Source of the DNA: Siphonodentalium dalli
Taxonomy: Eukaryota; Mollusca; Scaphopoda; Gadilida; Siphonodentaliidae
Length of the DNA stretch: 64,000 nucleotides
Direction: 5' to 3'
Assembly (NCBI GenBank): GCA_032622095.1
Contig: CP136066.1
Span: 8,459,784 to 8,523,783 of the forward strand
Below the pieces are notes generated by a model. The model was given only the letters and a program-made list of their open reading frames with translations. It had not been told where the DNA came from and made no database searches. Positions 24,423-36,780 of this stretch are shown in pieces. The position numbers were made by a program, and so were the translations under genes. Every line of letters starts with the position of its first letter. Within the stretch, counting starts at the first letter, position 1.

Positions 24423-25099
24423 TGTATATATACATATATATATCACAGCAGAAGTTTCCTTAGAATTAATGGATGGAAATGGAATGCCTTCAATAAAATA
24501 ATTGTATTATTTGAGTCGGACATAGATTACCTTAGCTGCAGGCAATCAATGCAATACATGTAAACTATGTAGAACAAAAAATTATTGAATGAAGTGTAGT
24601 GAATATGATGCGTCACTTTAATATTTTAGTCGGACATAGCTTACCTTACCTGAAGGCAACCAATGCAATAAGTGATGTAGAAACAGAAATTATTGAATGA
24701 AGTGTAATGAATATGAAGCGTCATTTTAATGCAATATCGATTGGGTGAAAGAGAAATGTCACTTTAACAGTTAACGATGATATACCTATATAATTATAGA
24801 TTATCCCCATTGAAGACGATCAATGACCAGTGTAGAAATGGAAAAAAAATGTTGCCTGAATGAATCGATGTGTGAACATAAAGTCTCACTTTAATGAAAT
24901 GTTGATATGATGGAATCAACGATGAATTTGCAATTTCTTTAATGATGAAATTGGTTTACATACCGGTATACATGTATATGTAGCTGAAAATATGAATTGA
25001 CTGAAATGTAATTATGAAAGTGTCAATGACACTGTAGCTCTTCGTGAAAAGGGAATAATTTCATGTGTTACAGTTAATGGAGTGATTAGGAATGTGGAA

Positions 25100-26810
25100 A
25101 TTTGAAAGGCCTGGTTATGCAAAGATTAAAATCCAAGATGGCCACGACAGCCATCGTTTTTTTGCCAAATGACCCAAAAAAGACTCCTTCCTATTTACAT
25201 GTCATTGTTATAACGTTCACAAATTTCATGATGATCCGACAAAAGATACAACTTGTAGGCCTTGACAAAGAATTTAGTCATGCAAAGAGTATGATCCAAG
25301 ATGGCTACTGGCGGCCATGTTTTTGGCCGAACAAACCCAAAATTACTTGTTTCCCATCTACATGTCAATTTTAACATCCCTGACAAATTGAATAATGATC
25401 CAACAAAAGATACGACCTGTAGCCCGTGCTAATGGATTTTATTTTGAAATCCAAGATGACCGCTGACGGCCATGTTTTTTGGTCAAACGACCCCAAAATT
25501 ACTCGTTCCCATCTACATTGTACATGTCAATAGCCATGACAAATATCATAATGATCTGACCAAAGGTACGACCTAGAGCCTGTGCCGAAGGATTTAGTTA
25601 TGCAAATAGTAAAATCCAAGATGCTCATGACGGCCATGTTTTTTGGTCGAACTACCCCAAAATGACTCATTCCCATCAGCCTGTCATTATTAACATCCAC
25701 GACAAATTTCATGATAATCGGACGAACAGTACGACATGTACAGTAATGCCCAAAGTAATTGACCACTTAACCACAACAGAATATTATGGGTAATTTTTCA
25801 GGATTTAGTCGGAAATATGGCTTGTTGCCATTCATCGGAATGCTCTCGGTGAGAGGTTTCCGATGAATGGCAACAAGCCATATTTCCCACTAAATCCTGA
25901 ACAAATACCCATAATTCTGCTGTGGTTCAGTGGTCAATTACTTTGGTCATTACTGTAGACCGCGCCAATCGATTTAATTTTGAAATCAAAGAGACAAAGA
26001 TGCCTGCCAGCGGCCATGTTTTTTGGCCAAATGACCCCAAAATGACTCACTCCCATCCACATGTCAACGTCAACACTCATGACAAATTTCATAATGATCT
26101 GACCAAAGTAAGGACATGTAGCCTGTGCCAAAGGATTTAGTCATGCAAAGAGTAAAATCCAAGATGGCTGCTGGCGGCCATGTTTTTTGGCCGAATGACC
26201 CCAAAAGGACTCATTCCCATTTACATGTCAAGGTCAACAGCCATGACAAATTCATTAAGATCCGACCAAAGCTACGACCTGTAGCCCGCGCCAAAGGATT
26301 TAGTCATGCAAAGAGTAAAATCCAAGATGATCATGACGGCCATGTTTTTTGGCCAAACTACCCCAAAATGACTCATTCCCATCTGCCTATCATTATTAAC
26401 ATCCATGACAAATTTCATGATAATCTGACCAAAGTAAGGACCTGTAGCATGTGCCAAAGGATTTAGTCATGCAAAGAGTAAAATTCAAGATGGCTGCTGG
26501 CGGCCATATTTTTTGGGCCGAACGACCCCAAAATGACTTATTTCTATCTACATGTACATGTCATTATTAACATCCATGACAAATTTCATGATTATCAGAC
26601 AAACAGTACGACCTGTGGACCGCACCAATTGATTTATTCCGGCCTGTAGCCCATGCTAACGGATTGAATTTTGAAATCCAAGATGGCTGCTCGCGAAAGA
26701 CCCCAAAATGACTCATTCCCATCTACATGTCAATGTCAACATTCTTGACAAATTTCCTAAAGATCAGACCAAATGTACGACCTGTAGTCCGCACCAAAGG
26801 AAATTGTTGA
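25100..26810 (+). repeat. ~160-bp tandem array 1
   Basis: Monomer landmark CCAAGATGGC at about 25133, 25299, 25463, 25613, 25990 (after an insertion), 26159, 26323, 26488 and 26678. Each monomer then reads GCCATGTTTTTTGG, GACCCCAAAATGACTC, CCATCTACATGTCA, CATGACAAATTTCATGA, GACCTGTAGCCCG and GGATTTAGTCATGCAAAGAG. Monomer length is often a multiple of three, so open frames above 100 codons appear by chance. Confidence 0.9.
25741..25955. mobile_element. 215-bp palindromic MITE with TA target duplication
   Basis: Starts CAGTAATGCCCAAAGTAATT and ends with its near reverse complement ATTACTTTGGTCATTACTG; TA flanks both sides (25739-25740 and 25956-25957). Arms of about 100 bp leave almost no loop. 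The homologous monomer at 33640-33660 lacks the insert, so the empty site can be compared directly. TA duplication and CAGT ends fit a Tc1/mariner-type MITE. Confidence 0.9.
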
Positions 26811-26858
26811 TGGGCATACACATGCACACACGTACGACGGACGCCAATCCATGGCAAT

Positions 26859-26887
26859 AGCTCAAACTTACAAAGTAAGTTGAGTTA
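26859..26887 (+). repeat. Terminal hairpin of composite element, copy 1
   Basis: AGCTCAAACTTAC, short loop, GTAAGTTGAGTT, followed by AATAAT. The same structure ends the elements at 33271-33300 and 36894-36926, and appears alone at 42257-42288. Confidence 0.85.
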
Positions 26888-27215
26888 ATAATGAATATGT
26901 GATGTGTCGCATTTAATGAATTGGCAATGATATGATGACAGCGGTATGGAAACGGTCACTGCCGTTCGGTTATGATACCACGGTCTACAGGTATTAGCTG
27001 GTTGTCACACCAGACGTTGAAGAAAATTAAGATATATGTCCATGAGGATCTTTCGAAAGATCGGATAAGTGTTGGCGCTGGGTATTGTGTTAAAATAGTC
27101 ACATCCATGATCCATTAAAACCGCCATAAACAGAATTAATATTATAATATAAATCAAACCTTGTTCTTATGCAAATCATAAATACATGTATCACATTAAT
27201 TTCAGCATGTTGTTT

Positions 27216-27480
27216 AATAGCAACCACCCCGGAGGGTGTTTATACCTAAGGCGCGTGTGAATGATGACGTCATATATTTTTTTCTATATAATTCTATACG
27301 ATGGAAGAAAATTCATGAGAGTGTATGCTTTTTAGAAGAATTAACACGTGACTTCCGCTCGTCACTGCGCAGAATCCAGCAGAAACTACAGGGTGCTCAG
27401 ATATAGCGGAGGAATACTCAGACAACAACAACTGATCAAATTAATTCCCAGGTTCTAGGTACTCAGTTCTTACAGTCTTT
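27216..27480 (-). repeat. Promoter-like inverted repeat, left copy
   Basis: Begins AATAGCAACCACCCC, GGGTGTTTATACCTAA, and carries TGACGTCA (27265-27272), CACGTG (27345-27350), ACTTCCG and TGCGCAG. The same sequence is inverted at 40700-41040; the first 170 bp align at about 78% by eye, and similarity extends weakly (GGAGGAAT, ACAACAACAAC). The cluster of CRE, E-box and ETS-like sites resembles a metazoan promoter. It may equally be the terminal repeat of a large element. Confidence 0.7.
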
Positions 27481-28746
27481 TCACCTGATAAAAATCATTG
27501 AGATATTACAAGCATAATAAGTAAATAACTAATTATTCCTCGTCTGGCCTATTGCAATTGTAGTATGTTTCCTAATTCATAGTTACCGTCTTATCATGTG
27601 TGTTCAATCAGTCCATAACTGATTACAATTCAAGGAAGTGATATCTGATGAAGATTTTGGCGGTGCTGTTGTGAACACATACATGATCATTACATTGTCC
27701 TGACTCCATCACTTAAGGAGTTTTGATGAGTTTTAAAGTGTTTTTATGTGTATCTGAGGCTGATCAATTGGACTGTGAATGTCATCTGAAATATGAATCC
27801 ATAACATAGGCGAAATATTGTGTGCATATCTATTATGAATGTAATTCAATTGAACTTAATTGAACATCCATCACAGCATTCAGATTTGCGATGCGTTGAT
27901 CACACACAGTGAATACTATCGTTCGTGTGCATGCAGCTAACCGGATATTCGTGTAGTATTAACATGCTTGGGGTTTGTATATAGACCAGACATACAGTAC
28001 GATAGGATGATTTTTTATAATCATGTTTATTTTACAGACTTTATGACTCGTTACCACTCGAGTAGACCGTTACGCGACAATGAAATGACAATGAATCATC
28101 TTATCGAATATGCATATATCGTATAGCTACAAACTATACAATTATGGCTTTTTAAAGAGTCATCAGATAATATTATAACGATTCTATGTTAACCCGACAC
28201 ATCCATACACATATGATCGCAATGTGCTATGTGTGGAACATGTGTGTGCCTTCTTATCTGGAGGTCGATGGGCCTATTTATTGTGTCTATATGTAGCACA
28301 TGTATAGTGAACTTACCAAGCTACAAAACCATGCTTAAACAGAATCAAATCCGACCATGCAGTTTTGATAAATGAACGTATCTTTGCGAAGGTGGGGGTC
28401 CTCTAATGTAAGCCCACTAGTCCCAAGATTTTGTGTCAAAACAATCACCCTCGCCCTGGGCTTACACAGTACTAGTAGATAGTCAATGCAGCTACTCACA
28501 GCTTGTGCTTTCGGTTTGGCACCTCAGATAGCATCCTCAGTCAATTGCTGACTGAAATTAAATAATAAATCTGTATTACCCTATTGTAGTCCTGAAAAAA
28601 GTGGCTTTCATATGATATTTGTTTCTTTTACCTTTTATTTTGTAGATCTTGATAGGCCTCAATGAGTCAATTATTAAGACATATTTGTTGGTCTTAGCAA
28701 GCAGCAGTCTACGATAATCGAAAATCGGTCGTCAATAATCGAGTAA
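27481..28746. other. No gene recognised
   Basis: AT-rich sequence between the promoter-like repeat and the LINE fragment. The LINE frame may enter slightly earlier: a different frame just upstream reads Ser-Ile-Ile-Asn-Asn-Arg-Arg (about 28752-28772), like the segment that precedes this domain in LINEs. That suggests a frameshift near 28770. Confidence 0.4.
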
Positions 28747-29592
28747 TCGTGTCTATTATCAATAACAGACGGCACACGTTCGGAACTACAAAATGTAACA
28801 GCAGGTGTGCCGCAAGGCTCAGTATTAGGCCCACTTCTGTTTTTAATTTATATTAATGATATAACCGAAAATATACGATGTAACATTCGTCTATTTGCTG
28901 ATGACACTTCTCTATTTCTTACTATCGAAGACCCCACCATGGCCGCAAAACTAATCAACGATGACCTCGAAACTCTCATGTGTTGGGCATCAGAATGGCT
29001 TGTAAAATTCAATCCCCTGAAAACGGAATCTCTCTTAATCTCCAGGAAAGAAACACCAGTATATCATCCACATTTGACCATGGGAACCGCGACAATTGTT
29101 GAGGTTGACAGCCATAAACATCTGGGACTTACTTTCGACAACATGGGCTCTTGGGGTATCCACATCAGATCTATGCTTGACAAAGCATGGAGTCGAGTAA
29201 ATCTAGTACGTAAACACAGATACAGGCTAAGCAGAGTAACGCTTGAAAAAATCCATTATACATTTATCCGACCAATACTGGAATATGCCTCCCCTGTTTG
29301 GGATAACTGCCCTGATTATCTTAGTGATGACATTGAAAAGGTTCAGTATGAAATGGCCCGAATAGTAACAGGTGCAACCATCAGTACGAGTAACGCGTGC
29401 CTTTTGTCAGAGACTGGCTGGGAACTCCTCTCTTCACGCCGTAGAAAACACAAGCTGTGCCAATTTTTTAAAATGATACGAGGAACTGCTCCATCAATTT
29501 TAAGAAATTATGTACGACCAATTCAGGCAAATAATTCCAGATATAACTTCAGATTTGAACATATAAGACTACCATCGAATATTAATTATGAC
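28747..29592 (+). mobile_element. LINE reverse-transcriptase fragment (non-LTR retrotransposon)
   Basis: One open frame from 28747 to 29592. Landmarks in order: GVPQGSVLGPLLFLIYINDI at about 28804, the catalytic FADD box (Leu-Phe-Ala-Asp-Asp-Thr-Ser, about 28890), Phe-Asn-Pro-Leu-Lys-Thr-Glu, His-Leu-Gly-Leu-Thr-Phe, then Phe-Ile-Arg-Pro-Ile-Leu-Glu-Tyr-Ala-Ser-Pro-Val-Trp in the thumb region. The N-terminal endonuclease and first RT motifs are missing. The frame ends at a stop that belongs to the adjoining composite element (start 29592), so it is truncated by that junction. The missing C-terminal part has a matching continuation at 41040. A CR1/Jockey-like clade is likely; exact clade needs a tree. 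Not functional as it stands. Confidence 0.9.
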
Positions 29593-32500
29593 TAATATGA
29601 TCGTACGTGACACGTAATGGAGCAACCACCAAGTTGATCATTAAGTTCAATGTTACAATAATTATAGGATGTTCCGTACAGGGTACTTCATGTGCTACAC
29701 CACTCGGAGAAATGTCTGTGTCATCACACAAATACCATGCTAGAACTTGGATTGATATATTCGTAATCGTATATAGTCACCAATAGCCGGGTTATCACCG
29801 TAGTAACGGACATTACCCATATAGTGAACTATTGAAACCCATCATTAAAATCATGGTTATGATCAGTCCAAACATGAGTAAAGTTCGAACATAAGATAAT
29901 AATAGCTGAGAACCTGGTGTGAATTGAACTGTGGTGGGGCCTCAAGCATATCTACCCCTGCACGTCAGAACAAAATTATGCCATGAAATGGCATAATTAG
30001 CTTGAGGATGGAAGTGAACCATCATCCCACAGCGAAATCAACCAGGCCTGTTGGGTTTGAATAGTTCGCTAGATGGGCAATGTCAGGTACTACGGTAGTA
30101 ACCCAGCTATTGGTGACTATATACGATTACGAATATATCAATTCAAGTTATAACATGGTATTTTAGTGTGATGACAGACATTTATCCGAGTGGTGTAGCA
30201 CATGTAGTACCCTGTATGTCACAGCAGAAGTTTCCTTAGAATTAATGGATGGAAATGGAATGCCTTTAATATTTGTATTATTTGAGTCGGACATAGATTA
30301 CCTTAGCTGCAGGCAATCAATGCAATACATGTAAACTATGTAGAAAAAGAAATTATTGAATGAAGTGTAGTGAATATGATGCGTCACTTTAATATTTGAG
30401 TCGGACATAGCTTAGCTTACCTGAAGGCAATCAATGCAATAAGTGATGTAGAAACAGAAATTATTGAATGAAGTGTAATGAATATGAAGCGTCATTTTAA
30501 TGCAATATCGATTGGGTGGAAGAGAAATGTCACTTTAATAGTTAACGATGATATACATATAGAATTATAGATTATCCCCATTGAAGACGATCAATGCAAT
30601 GAACAGTGTAGAAATGGAGAAAATGTTGCCTGAATGAATCAATGTGTGAACATAAAGTCTCACTTTAATGAAATATTGAGATGATGGAATCAACGATGAA
30701 TTTGCAATTTCTTTAATGATGAAATTGGTTTACATATACATGTATATGCAGCTGAAAATGTGAATTGACTGAAATGTAATTATCAAAGTGTCAATGGCAC
30801 TGTACCGGTAGCTAACGTGGAAAGGGAATAATTTCATGTGTTACAGTTAATGGAGCGATTAGGAATGTGGAAAGTTGAAAGGCCTAGTTATGCAAAGATT
30901 AAAATCAAAGATGGCCACGACAGCCATGTTTTTTGGCAAATGACCCAAAAAAGACTCCTTCCTATTTACATGTCATTGTTAACATCCCTCACAAATTTCA
31001 TGATGATCCGACAAAAGATACGACATGTAGCCCGTGTCAAAGGATTTAGTTGTGTAAAGAGTAAAATACAAGATGGCTGGTTTTTTGGTTGAATTTAAAA
31101 TGAATCTTTTCCCATCTACATGTAATTGTTAACATCCATGACAAATATCATGATGACTGGACCAAAGATTCGACTTGTAGCCCTTGACAAAGAATTTAGT
31201 CATGCAAAGAGTATAATCCAAGATGGCTGCTGGCGGCCATGTTTTTGGCCGAACAACCCCAAAATTACTCGTTTCCCATCTACATGTCAATTTTAACATC
31301 CATGACAAATGTAATGAAAGTGTCAATGACACTGTAGCTCAACTTAGTAGGGGAATGATTTAATGGTTGACAGTAAATGGAGTAATAGGAAAGGTGCTAA
31401 TTGAAATGTCTAAGTAAGACTAGATGTACATGTCAATATCAACATTCATGACAGGTTTCATAATGATCGGATCAGGGATGTGGTGATTATGGTGTGCCAA
31501 AGGATTTATTGATGCAAAGAGTAAATTCTAAAATGGCCAATGGCAGCCATGTTTTTTTCCGAACTACCCCAAAATGAACTGTTCCCATCTACAGCCTTTA
31601 CAAATCTCATAATGATCTGATCAAAGGTACGACCTGTAGCCTGTGCCAATGGATTTAGTCATGCAAAGAGTAAAATCCAAGATGGCTGCTGGCGGCCATG
31701 TTTTTCGGCTGAACGACCCCAAAATAACTCGTTTCCCATCTCCATGTCATTGTTAACATCCATGACAAATTTCATGAAGTTCCGACCAAAGCTACGACCT
31801 GTAGCCCGCACCAAAGGATTTAGTCATGCAAAGAGTAAAATCCAATATGGCTGCTGGCGGACATGTTTTTTTTAGACAAATGACCCCAAAAACACTCGTT
31901 CCCATCTACATGTTAATATTAACATCCATGATAAATATCATGATGATCAGACGAACAGTACGACCTGTAGCCCGTGCCAATGGATTGAATTTTGAAATCC
32001 AAGATGGCCGCCAGTGGCCGTGTTTTTTGGTCGTATGACCCCAAAATGACTCATTCCCATCTACATGTCAATATCAACATTCATAACAAATTTCATAAAG
32101 ATCAGACCAAAGGTACGACCTGTAGCCCGCGCCAAAGGATTTAGTCATGCAAAGAGTAAAATCCAAGATGGCTGCTGGCGGCCATGTTTTTTGACCGAAC
32201 GACCCCAAAATCACTCGTTCCCATCTACATGTCATTGTTAACATCCATGACAAATTTCATGATGATCAGACGAACAGTACGACCTGTAGCCCGTGCCAAT
32301 GGATTGAATTTTGAAATCCAAGATGGCCGCCAGTGGCCGTGTTTTTTGGTCGTATGACCCCAAAATGACTCATTCCCATCTACATGTCAATATCAACATT
32401 CATAACAAATTTCATGAAGTTCTAACCAAAGCTACAACCTGTAGCCCGCGCCAAAGAATTTAGTCATGCAAAGAGTAAAATCCAAGATGGCTGCTGGCGG

Positions 32501-33300
32501 CCATGTGTTTTGGCTGAACGACCCCAAAATCACTCGTTGCCATCTACATTTGTACATGTCAATATTAACATCCATGACAAATTTCATGATTATCAGACGA
32601 ACAGTACGACCTGTAGCCCGCGCCATTGGATTGAATTTTGAAATCCAAGATAGCCGCCAGCAGCCATGTTTTTTGGCCAGATGACCCCAAAATGACTCGT
32701 TCCCATCTACATGTCAATATCAACATTCATGACAAATTTAATAAAGATCAGACCAAAGGTACGACCTGTAGCCCGCGCCAAAGGATTTAGTCATGCAAAG
32801 AGTAAAATCCACGTTTTTTGGCCGAACGACCCCAAAATCACTCGTTCCCATCTACATGTCATTGTTAACATCCATGACAAATTTCATGAAGTTCTGACCA
32901 AAGCTACAACCTGTAGCCCGCGACAAAGAATTTAGTCATGCAAAGAGTAAAATCCAAGATGGCTGCTGGCGGCCATGATTTTTGGCTGAACGACCCCAAA
33001 ATCACTCGTTCCCATCTACATGTCAATATTAACATCCATGACAAATTTCATGATAAGACGAACAGCACGACCTGTAGCCCGCGCCAATGGATTGAATTTT
33101 GAAATCCAAGATGGCCACCAGCGGCCATTCGTTCCCATCTACATGTCAAGGTCAACATTCGTGACAAATTTCATAAAGATCAGACCAAAGGTACAACCTG
33201 TAGCCCGCGCCAAAGGAAATTGTTGAGGGACACACGCACACACTGACGACGGGCGCCAAACCATGGCAATAGCTCAAACTTACAAAGTAATTTGAGCTAA
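29592..33300 (+). mobile_element. Composite satellite-bearing element, copy 2
   Basis: Same plan as copy 1: head starting CTAATATGATCGTACGTGAC with inverted arms (about 29678-29842 and 30053-30213), unique segment 30214-30850, then a ~160-bp array (about 30880-33230) of some 13 monomers. Its tail reads GACGACGGGCGCCAAACCAT, then the hairpin 33271-33300 ending GAGCTAA. Head and unique segment are about 90-95% identical to copy 1 by eye. Copy 1 has a TA-rich expansion near 24424-24445 that copy 2 lacks. It directly abuts the truncated LINE frame. Confidence 0.75.
30880..33230 (+). repeat. ~160-bp tandem array 2, with two-monomer higher-order structure
   Basis: Monomers start at about 30908, 31070, 31219, 31530, 31678, 31843, 32003, 32164, 32322, 32485, 32645, 32957 and 33107. 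From about 31.8 kb on, two types alternate: type A (TCATGCAAAGAGTAAAATCC before AAGATGGCTGCTGGCGGCC) and type B (TTGAATTTTGAAATCCAAGA before TGGCCGCCAG). The true repeat there is thus a dimer of about 320 bp. Confidence 0.85.
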
Positions 33301-35726
33301 TAATGATCCGACAAAAGATATGACCTGTGGCCCGTGCTAATGGATTGAATTTTGAAATCCAAGATGACCACTGACGGCCATGTTTTTTGGTCAAACGACC
33401 CCAAAATGACTCGTTCCCATCTACATTGTACATGTCAATAGCCATGACAAATATCATAATGATCTGACCAAAGGTACGACCTAGGGCCTGTGCCGAAGGA
33501 TTTAGTCATGAAAAGAGTAAAATCCAAGATGCTCATGACGGCCATGTTTTTTGGTCGAACTACCCCAAAATGACTCATTCCCATCAGCCTGTCATTATTA
33601 ACATCCATGACAAATTTCATGATAATCAGACGAACAGTACGACATGAAGACCGCGCCAATCGATTTAATTTTGAAATCAAAGATGGCTGCCAGCGGCCAT
33701 GTTTTTTGGCCAAATTACCCCAAAATGACTCATTCCCATCTACATGTCAATGTCAACATTCATGACAAATTTCATAATAATCTGACCAAAGTTTGGACCT
33801 GTAGCCTGTGCCAAAGGATTTAGTCATGCAAAGAGTAAAATCCAAGATGGCTGCTGGCGGCCATGTCTTTTGACCGAATGACCCCAAAAGGACTCGTTCC
33901 CATTTACATGTCAAGGTCAACAGCCATGACAAATTTCATGAAGATCCGACCAAAGCTACGACCTGTAGCCCGCGCCGAAGGATTTAGTCATGCAAAGAGT
34001 AAAATCCAAGATGGCTACTGGTGGCCATATTTTTTGGCCTAACGACCCCAAAATAACTCGTTGCCATCTACATGTCAATATTAACATCTATGACAAATTT
34101 CATGATAATCAGACGAACAGTACGACCTGTAGACCGCGCCAATCTATTTAATTTTGAAATCAAAGATGGCTGCCAGCCGCCATGTTTTTTGGCCAAATTA
34201 CCCCAAAATGACTCATTCCCATCTACATGTCAATGTCAACATTCATGACAAATTTCATAATAATCTGACCAAAGTTAGTACCTGTAGCCTGTGCCAAAGG
34301 ATTTAGTCATGCAAAGAGTAAAATCCAAGATGGCTGCTGGCGGCCATGTCTTTTGACCGAATGACCCCAAAAGGACTCGTTCCCATTTACATGTCAAGAT
34401 CAACAGCCATGACAAATTTCATGAAGATCCGACCAAAGCTACGACCTGTAGCCCGCGCAAAGGATTTAGTCATGCAAAGATTAAAATCCAAGATGCTCAT
34501 GACGGCCATGTTTTTTGGCCAAACTACCCCAAAATGACTCGTTCCCATCTGCCTGTCATTATTAACATCCATGACAAATTTCATGATAATCAGACGAACA
34601 GTACGACCTGTAGACCGCGCCAATCTATTTAATTTTGAAATCAAAGATGGCTGCCAGCGGCCATGTTTTTTAGCCAAATGACCCCAAAATGACTCATTCC
34701 CCATCTACATGTCAATGTCAACATTCATGACAAATTTCATGAAGATCAGACCAAAGGTACGACATGTAGCCCGTGCCAAAGGATTTAGTCATGCAAAGAG
34801 TAAAACCCAAGATGGCTGCTGGCGGCCATGTTTTTTGGCCGAATGACCCCAAAATGACTCGTTCCCATCTGCATGTCATTGTTAACACCCATGACAAATT
34901 TCATGAAGATCCAACTAAAGCTACAACCTGTAGCCTGCACCAAAGAATTTAGTCATGCAAAGAGTAAAATCCAAGATGGCCGCTGGCGGCCATGTTTTTT
35001 GGTCGAACAACCCCAAAATGACTCGTTCAATGGATTTAATTTTGAAATCCAAGATGGCCACCAGCGGCGATGTTTTTTGGCGAATGACCCCAAAATGACT
35101 CGTTCCCATCTACATGTCAATGTCAACATTTATGACAAATTTCATAAAGATCAGACCAAAGGTACGACCTGTAGCCTGCACCAAAGAATTTAGTCATGCA
35201 AAGAGTAAAATCCAAGATGGCTGCTGGCGGCCATTTTTTTTGGTCGAACAACCCCAAAATGACTCGTTCCCATCTACATGTCAATATTAACATCCATGAC
35301 AAATTTCATGATGATCAGACAAACAGTACGACCTGTAGAACGCGCCAATGGATTTAATTTTGAAATCCAAGATGGCCACCAGCGGCGATGTTTTTTGGCG
35401 AATGACCCCAAAATGACTCGTTCCCATCTACATGTCAATGTCAACATTTATGACAAATTTCATAAAGATCAGACCAAAGGTACGACCTGTAGCCCGCGCC
35501 AAAGGATTTAGTCATGCAAAGAGTAACATCCAAGATGGCTGCTGGCGGCCATGTTTTTTTGGCCGAACAACCCAAAAATGACTCGTTCCCATCTACTAGT
35601 ACATGTCAATATTAACATCCATGACAAATTTCATGAAGATCAGACTAAAGGCACAACCTTGAAATCCAAGATGGCCGCCAAGATGTTTTTCGATCGAAAG
35701 ACCCCAAAATGATTCGTTCCCATCTA

Positions 35727-36123
35727 CCCTGCTGGGAAAAACAAGTGTCCACTTAACCACGGTGCGCTTAGCATTGCCACCGCGGCCGAAATGCAACTAC
35801 ACCGCGGCTCCACTGGCTAACTACAGTTGGGCATTGGTTTATTTGCCATTCGGCCATGGTGTACAAATGTAGTTGCCGCTGTGTACATTCATCAAACTGA
35901 AAAAAGACAATACAAACCAGAAATCTAACCACGGTGTACATACCATTCGGCCCCGTTGTAGTTGCTTTTTGGCCATGGTGTACATGTGTACTTGTCGTTC
36001 GGCCGCGGTGTACATGTACTTGCCGCTCGGCCGCGGCGCTCAACTGCAGTTACAAACTCTGACACTGCACCCGAATGGCAAATACACCGTGGTGCCAATG
36101 GACACTTGTTTTGTCCAGCAGGG
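35727..36123 (+). mobile_element. TA-inserted 397-bp TIR element, copy A
   Basis: Ends CCCTGCTGGGAAAAACAAGT and the complement of CCCTGCTGGACAAAACAAGT (TIR about 25 bp, running on into GTCCA), flanked by TA (35725-35726 and 36124-36125). Rejoining the flanks restores the array monomer CCATCTACATGTCAA, which proves both ends. The interior is GC-rich, with about 22-bp repeats such as GGCCGCGGTGTACTTGCC in both orientations. No transposase. Copies at 37635 and 39612. Confidence 0.9.
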
Positions 36124-36149
36124 TACATGTCAATGTCAACATTCATGAC

Positions 36150-36780
36150 CAGGGTTCGCTCTGCCACTTGCCAAATTTGCCAATGGCAAAAATAATTCAC
36201 AGTTGGCAAAAAATATTTTCATTTGGCAAAAGTTTTGGCAAGTCACTTTTTAATTCCTTATTAATGAAGTTAAAAAATATCGGTCAATCAATACCATTCA
36301 TTTTCGGAAATTATTACAATGGAATTATATTAGTTGTGTTTTATATGGTTTCGCAAAAGTTAACACCTCCATTAAGATGCAGTTAATCTGATATCATTAG
36401 TATCGAAGGGTGGAGGGATTACCTCTATTTAGTGTGATGGTGGTGCTTACATAGCTAATCTTCATATGATGTTCGCTTTTGATCAAGCAACGCTTCTACT
36501 ATTGTATTGTTCGGTAATCGGTTTATTGTTGTATGATAAACCGTAATAGATGAGATCATAATCATTAACTAACTGCTTTTTTATCGATATCAAACAGTGA
36601 GTGTCGAAACATAAGACTCAGTCAAGGTTGCAGAAAATGATGCTATTGGGAATAATATTTGGCAAATTCTAAAAGAATTTAGCAAAAAATATTTGGCAAA
36701 TTCTAAAAGAATTTGGCAAAAAATATTTTCATTTGGCAAATTATTTGGCAAATGTAAATTTCGTTCCAGCGCGGACCCTG
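36150..36780 (+). mobile_element. hAT-like non-autonomous element, 631 bp
   Basis: Left end CAGGGTTCGCTCTGC, right end the complement of CAGGGTCCGCGCTGG. Flanked by the 8-bp direct repeat TTCATGAC (36142-36149 and 36781-36788), and removing it restores the array monomer. An 8-bp duplication with CAGGG ends is typical of hAT transposons. The subterminal regions contain many TTGGCAAA motifs (left 36165-36240, right 36655-36760), likely transposase-binding repeats. The only open frame (36075-36386) crosses its boundary and is not a gene. Confidence 0.9.

Larger units (their letters stand above)
23793..26893 (+). mobile_element. Composite satellite-bearing element, copy 1
   Basis: Starts CTAATATGATCGTACGTGAC, as does copy 2 at 29592. 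Order: a head with inverted-repeat arms (23879-24048 and 24266-24422), a unique 680-bp segment (24423-25100), nine tandem monomers of about 160-165 bp (25100-26810), then GACGGACGCCAATCCATGGC and a terminal hairpin ending TTGAGTTAATAA. No protein is encoded. Interspersed elements carrying ~160-bp tandem cores and a 3' hairpin are known in molluscs ('pearl' elements) and among Helitron-related non-autonomous elements; this placement is by architecture only. The tail GAGCTAA of the other copies would fit a Helitron CTRR end. Confidence 0.75.

Noticed and set aside
26125-26466. Open frame of 113 codons in the satellite array, and similar frames at 34387-34704, 34873-35193 and others
   Set aside because: They follow monomer periodicity (repeated Gly-His-Val-Phe-Trp-type words), occur on both strands, and vary with each monomer indel.
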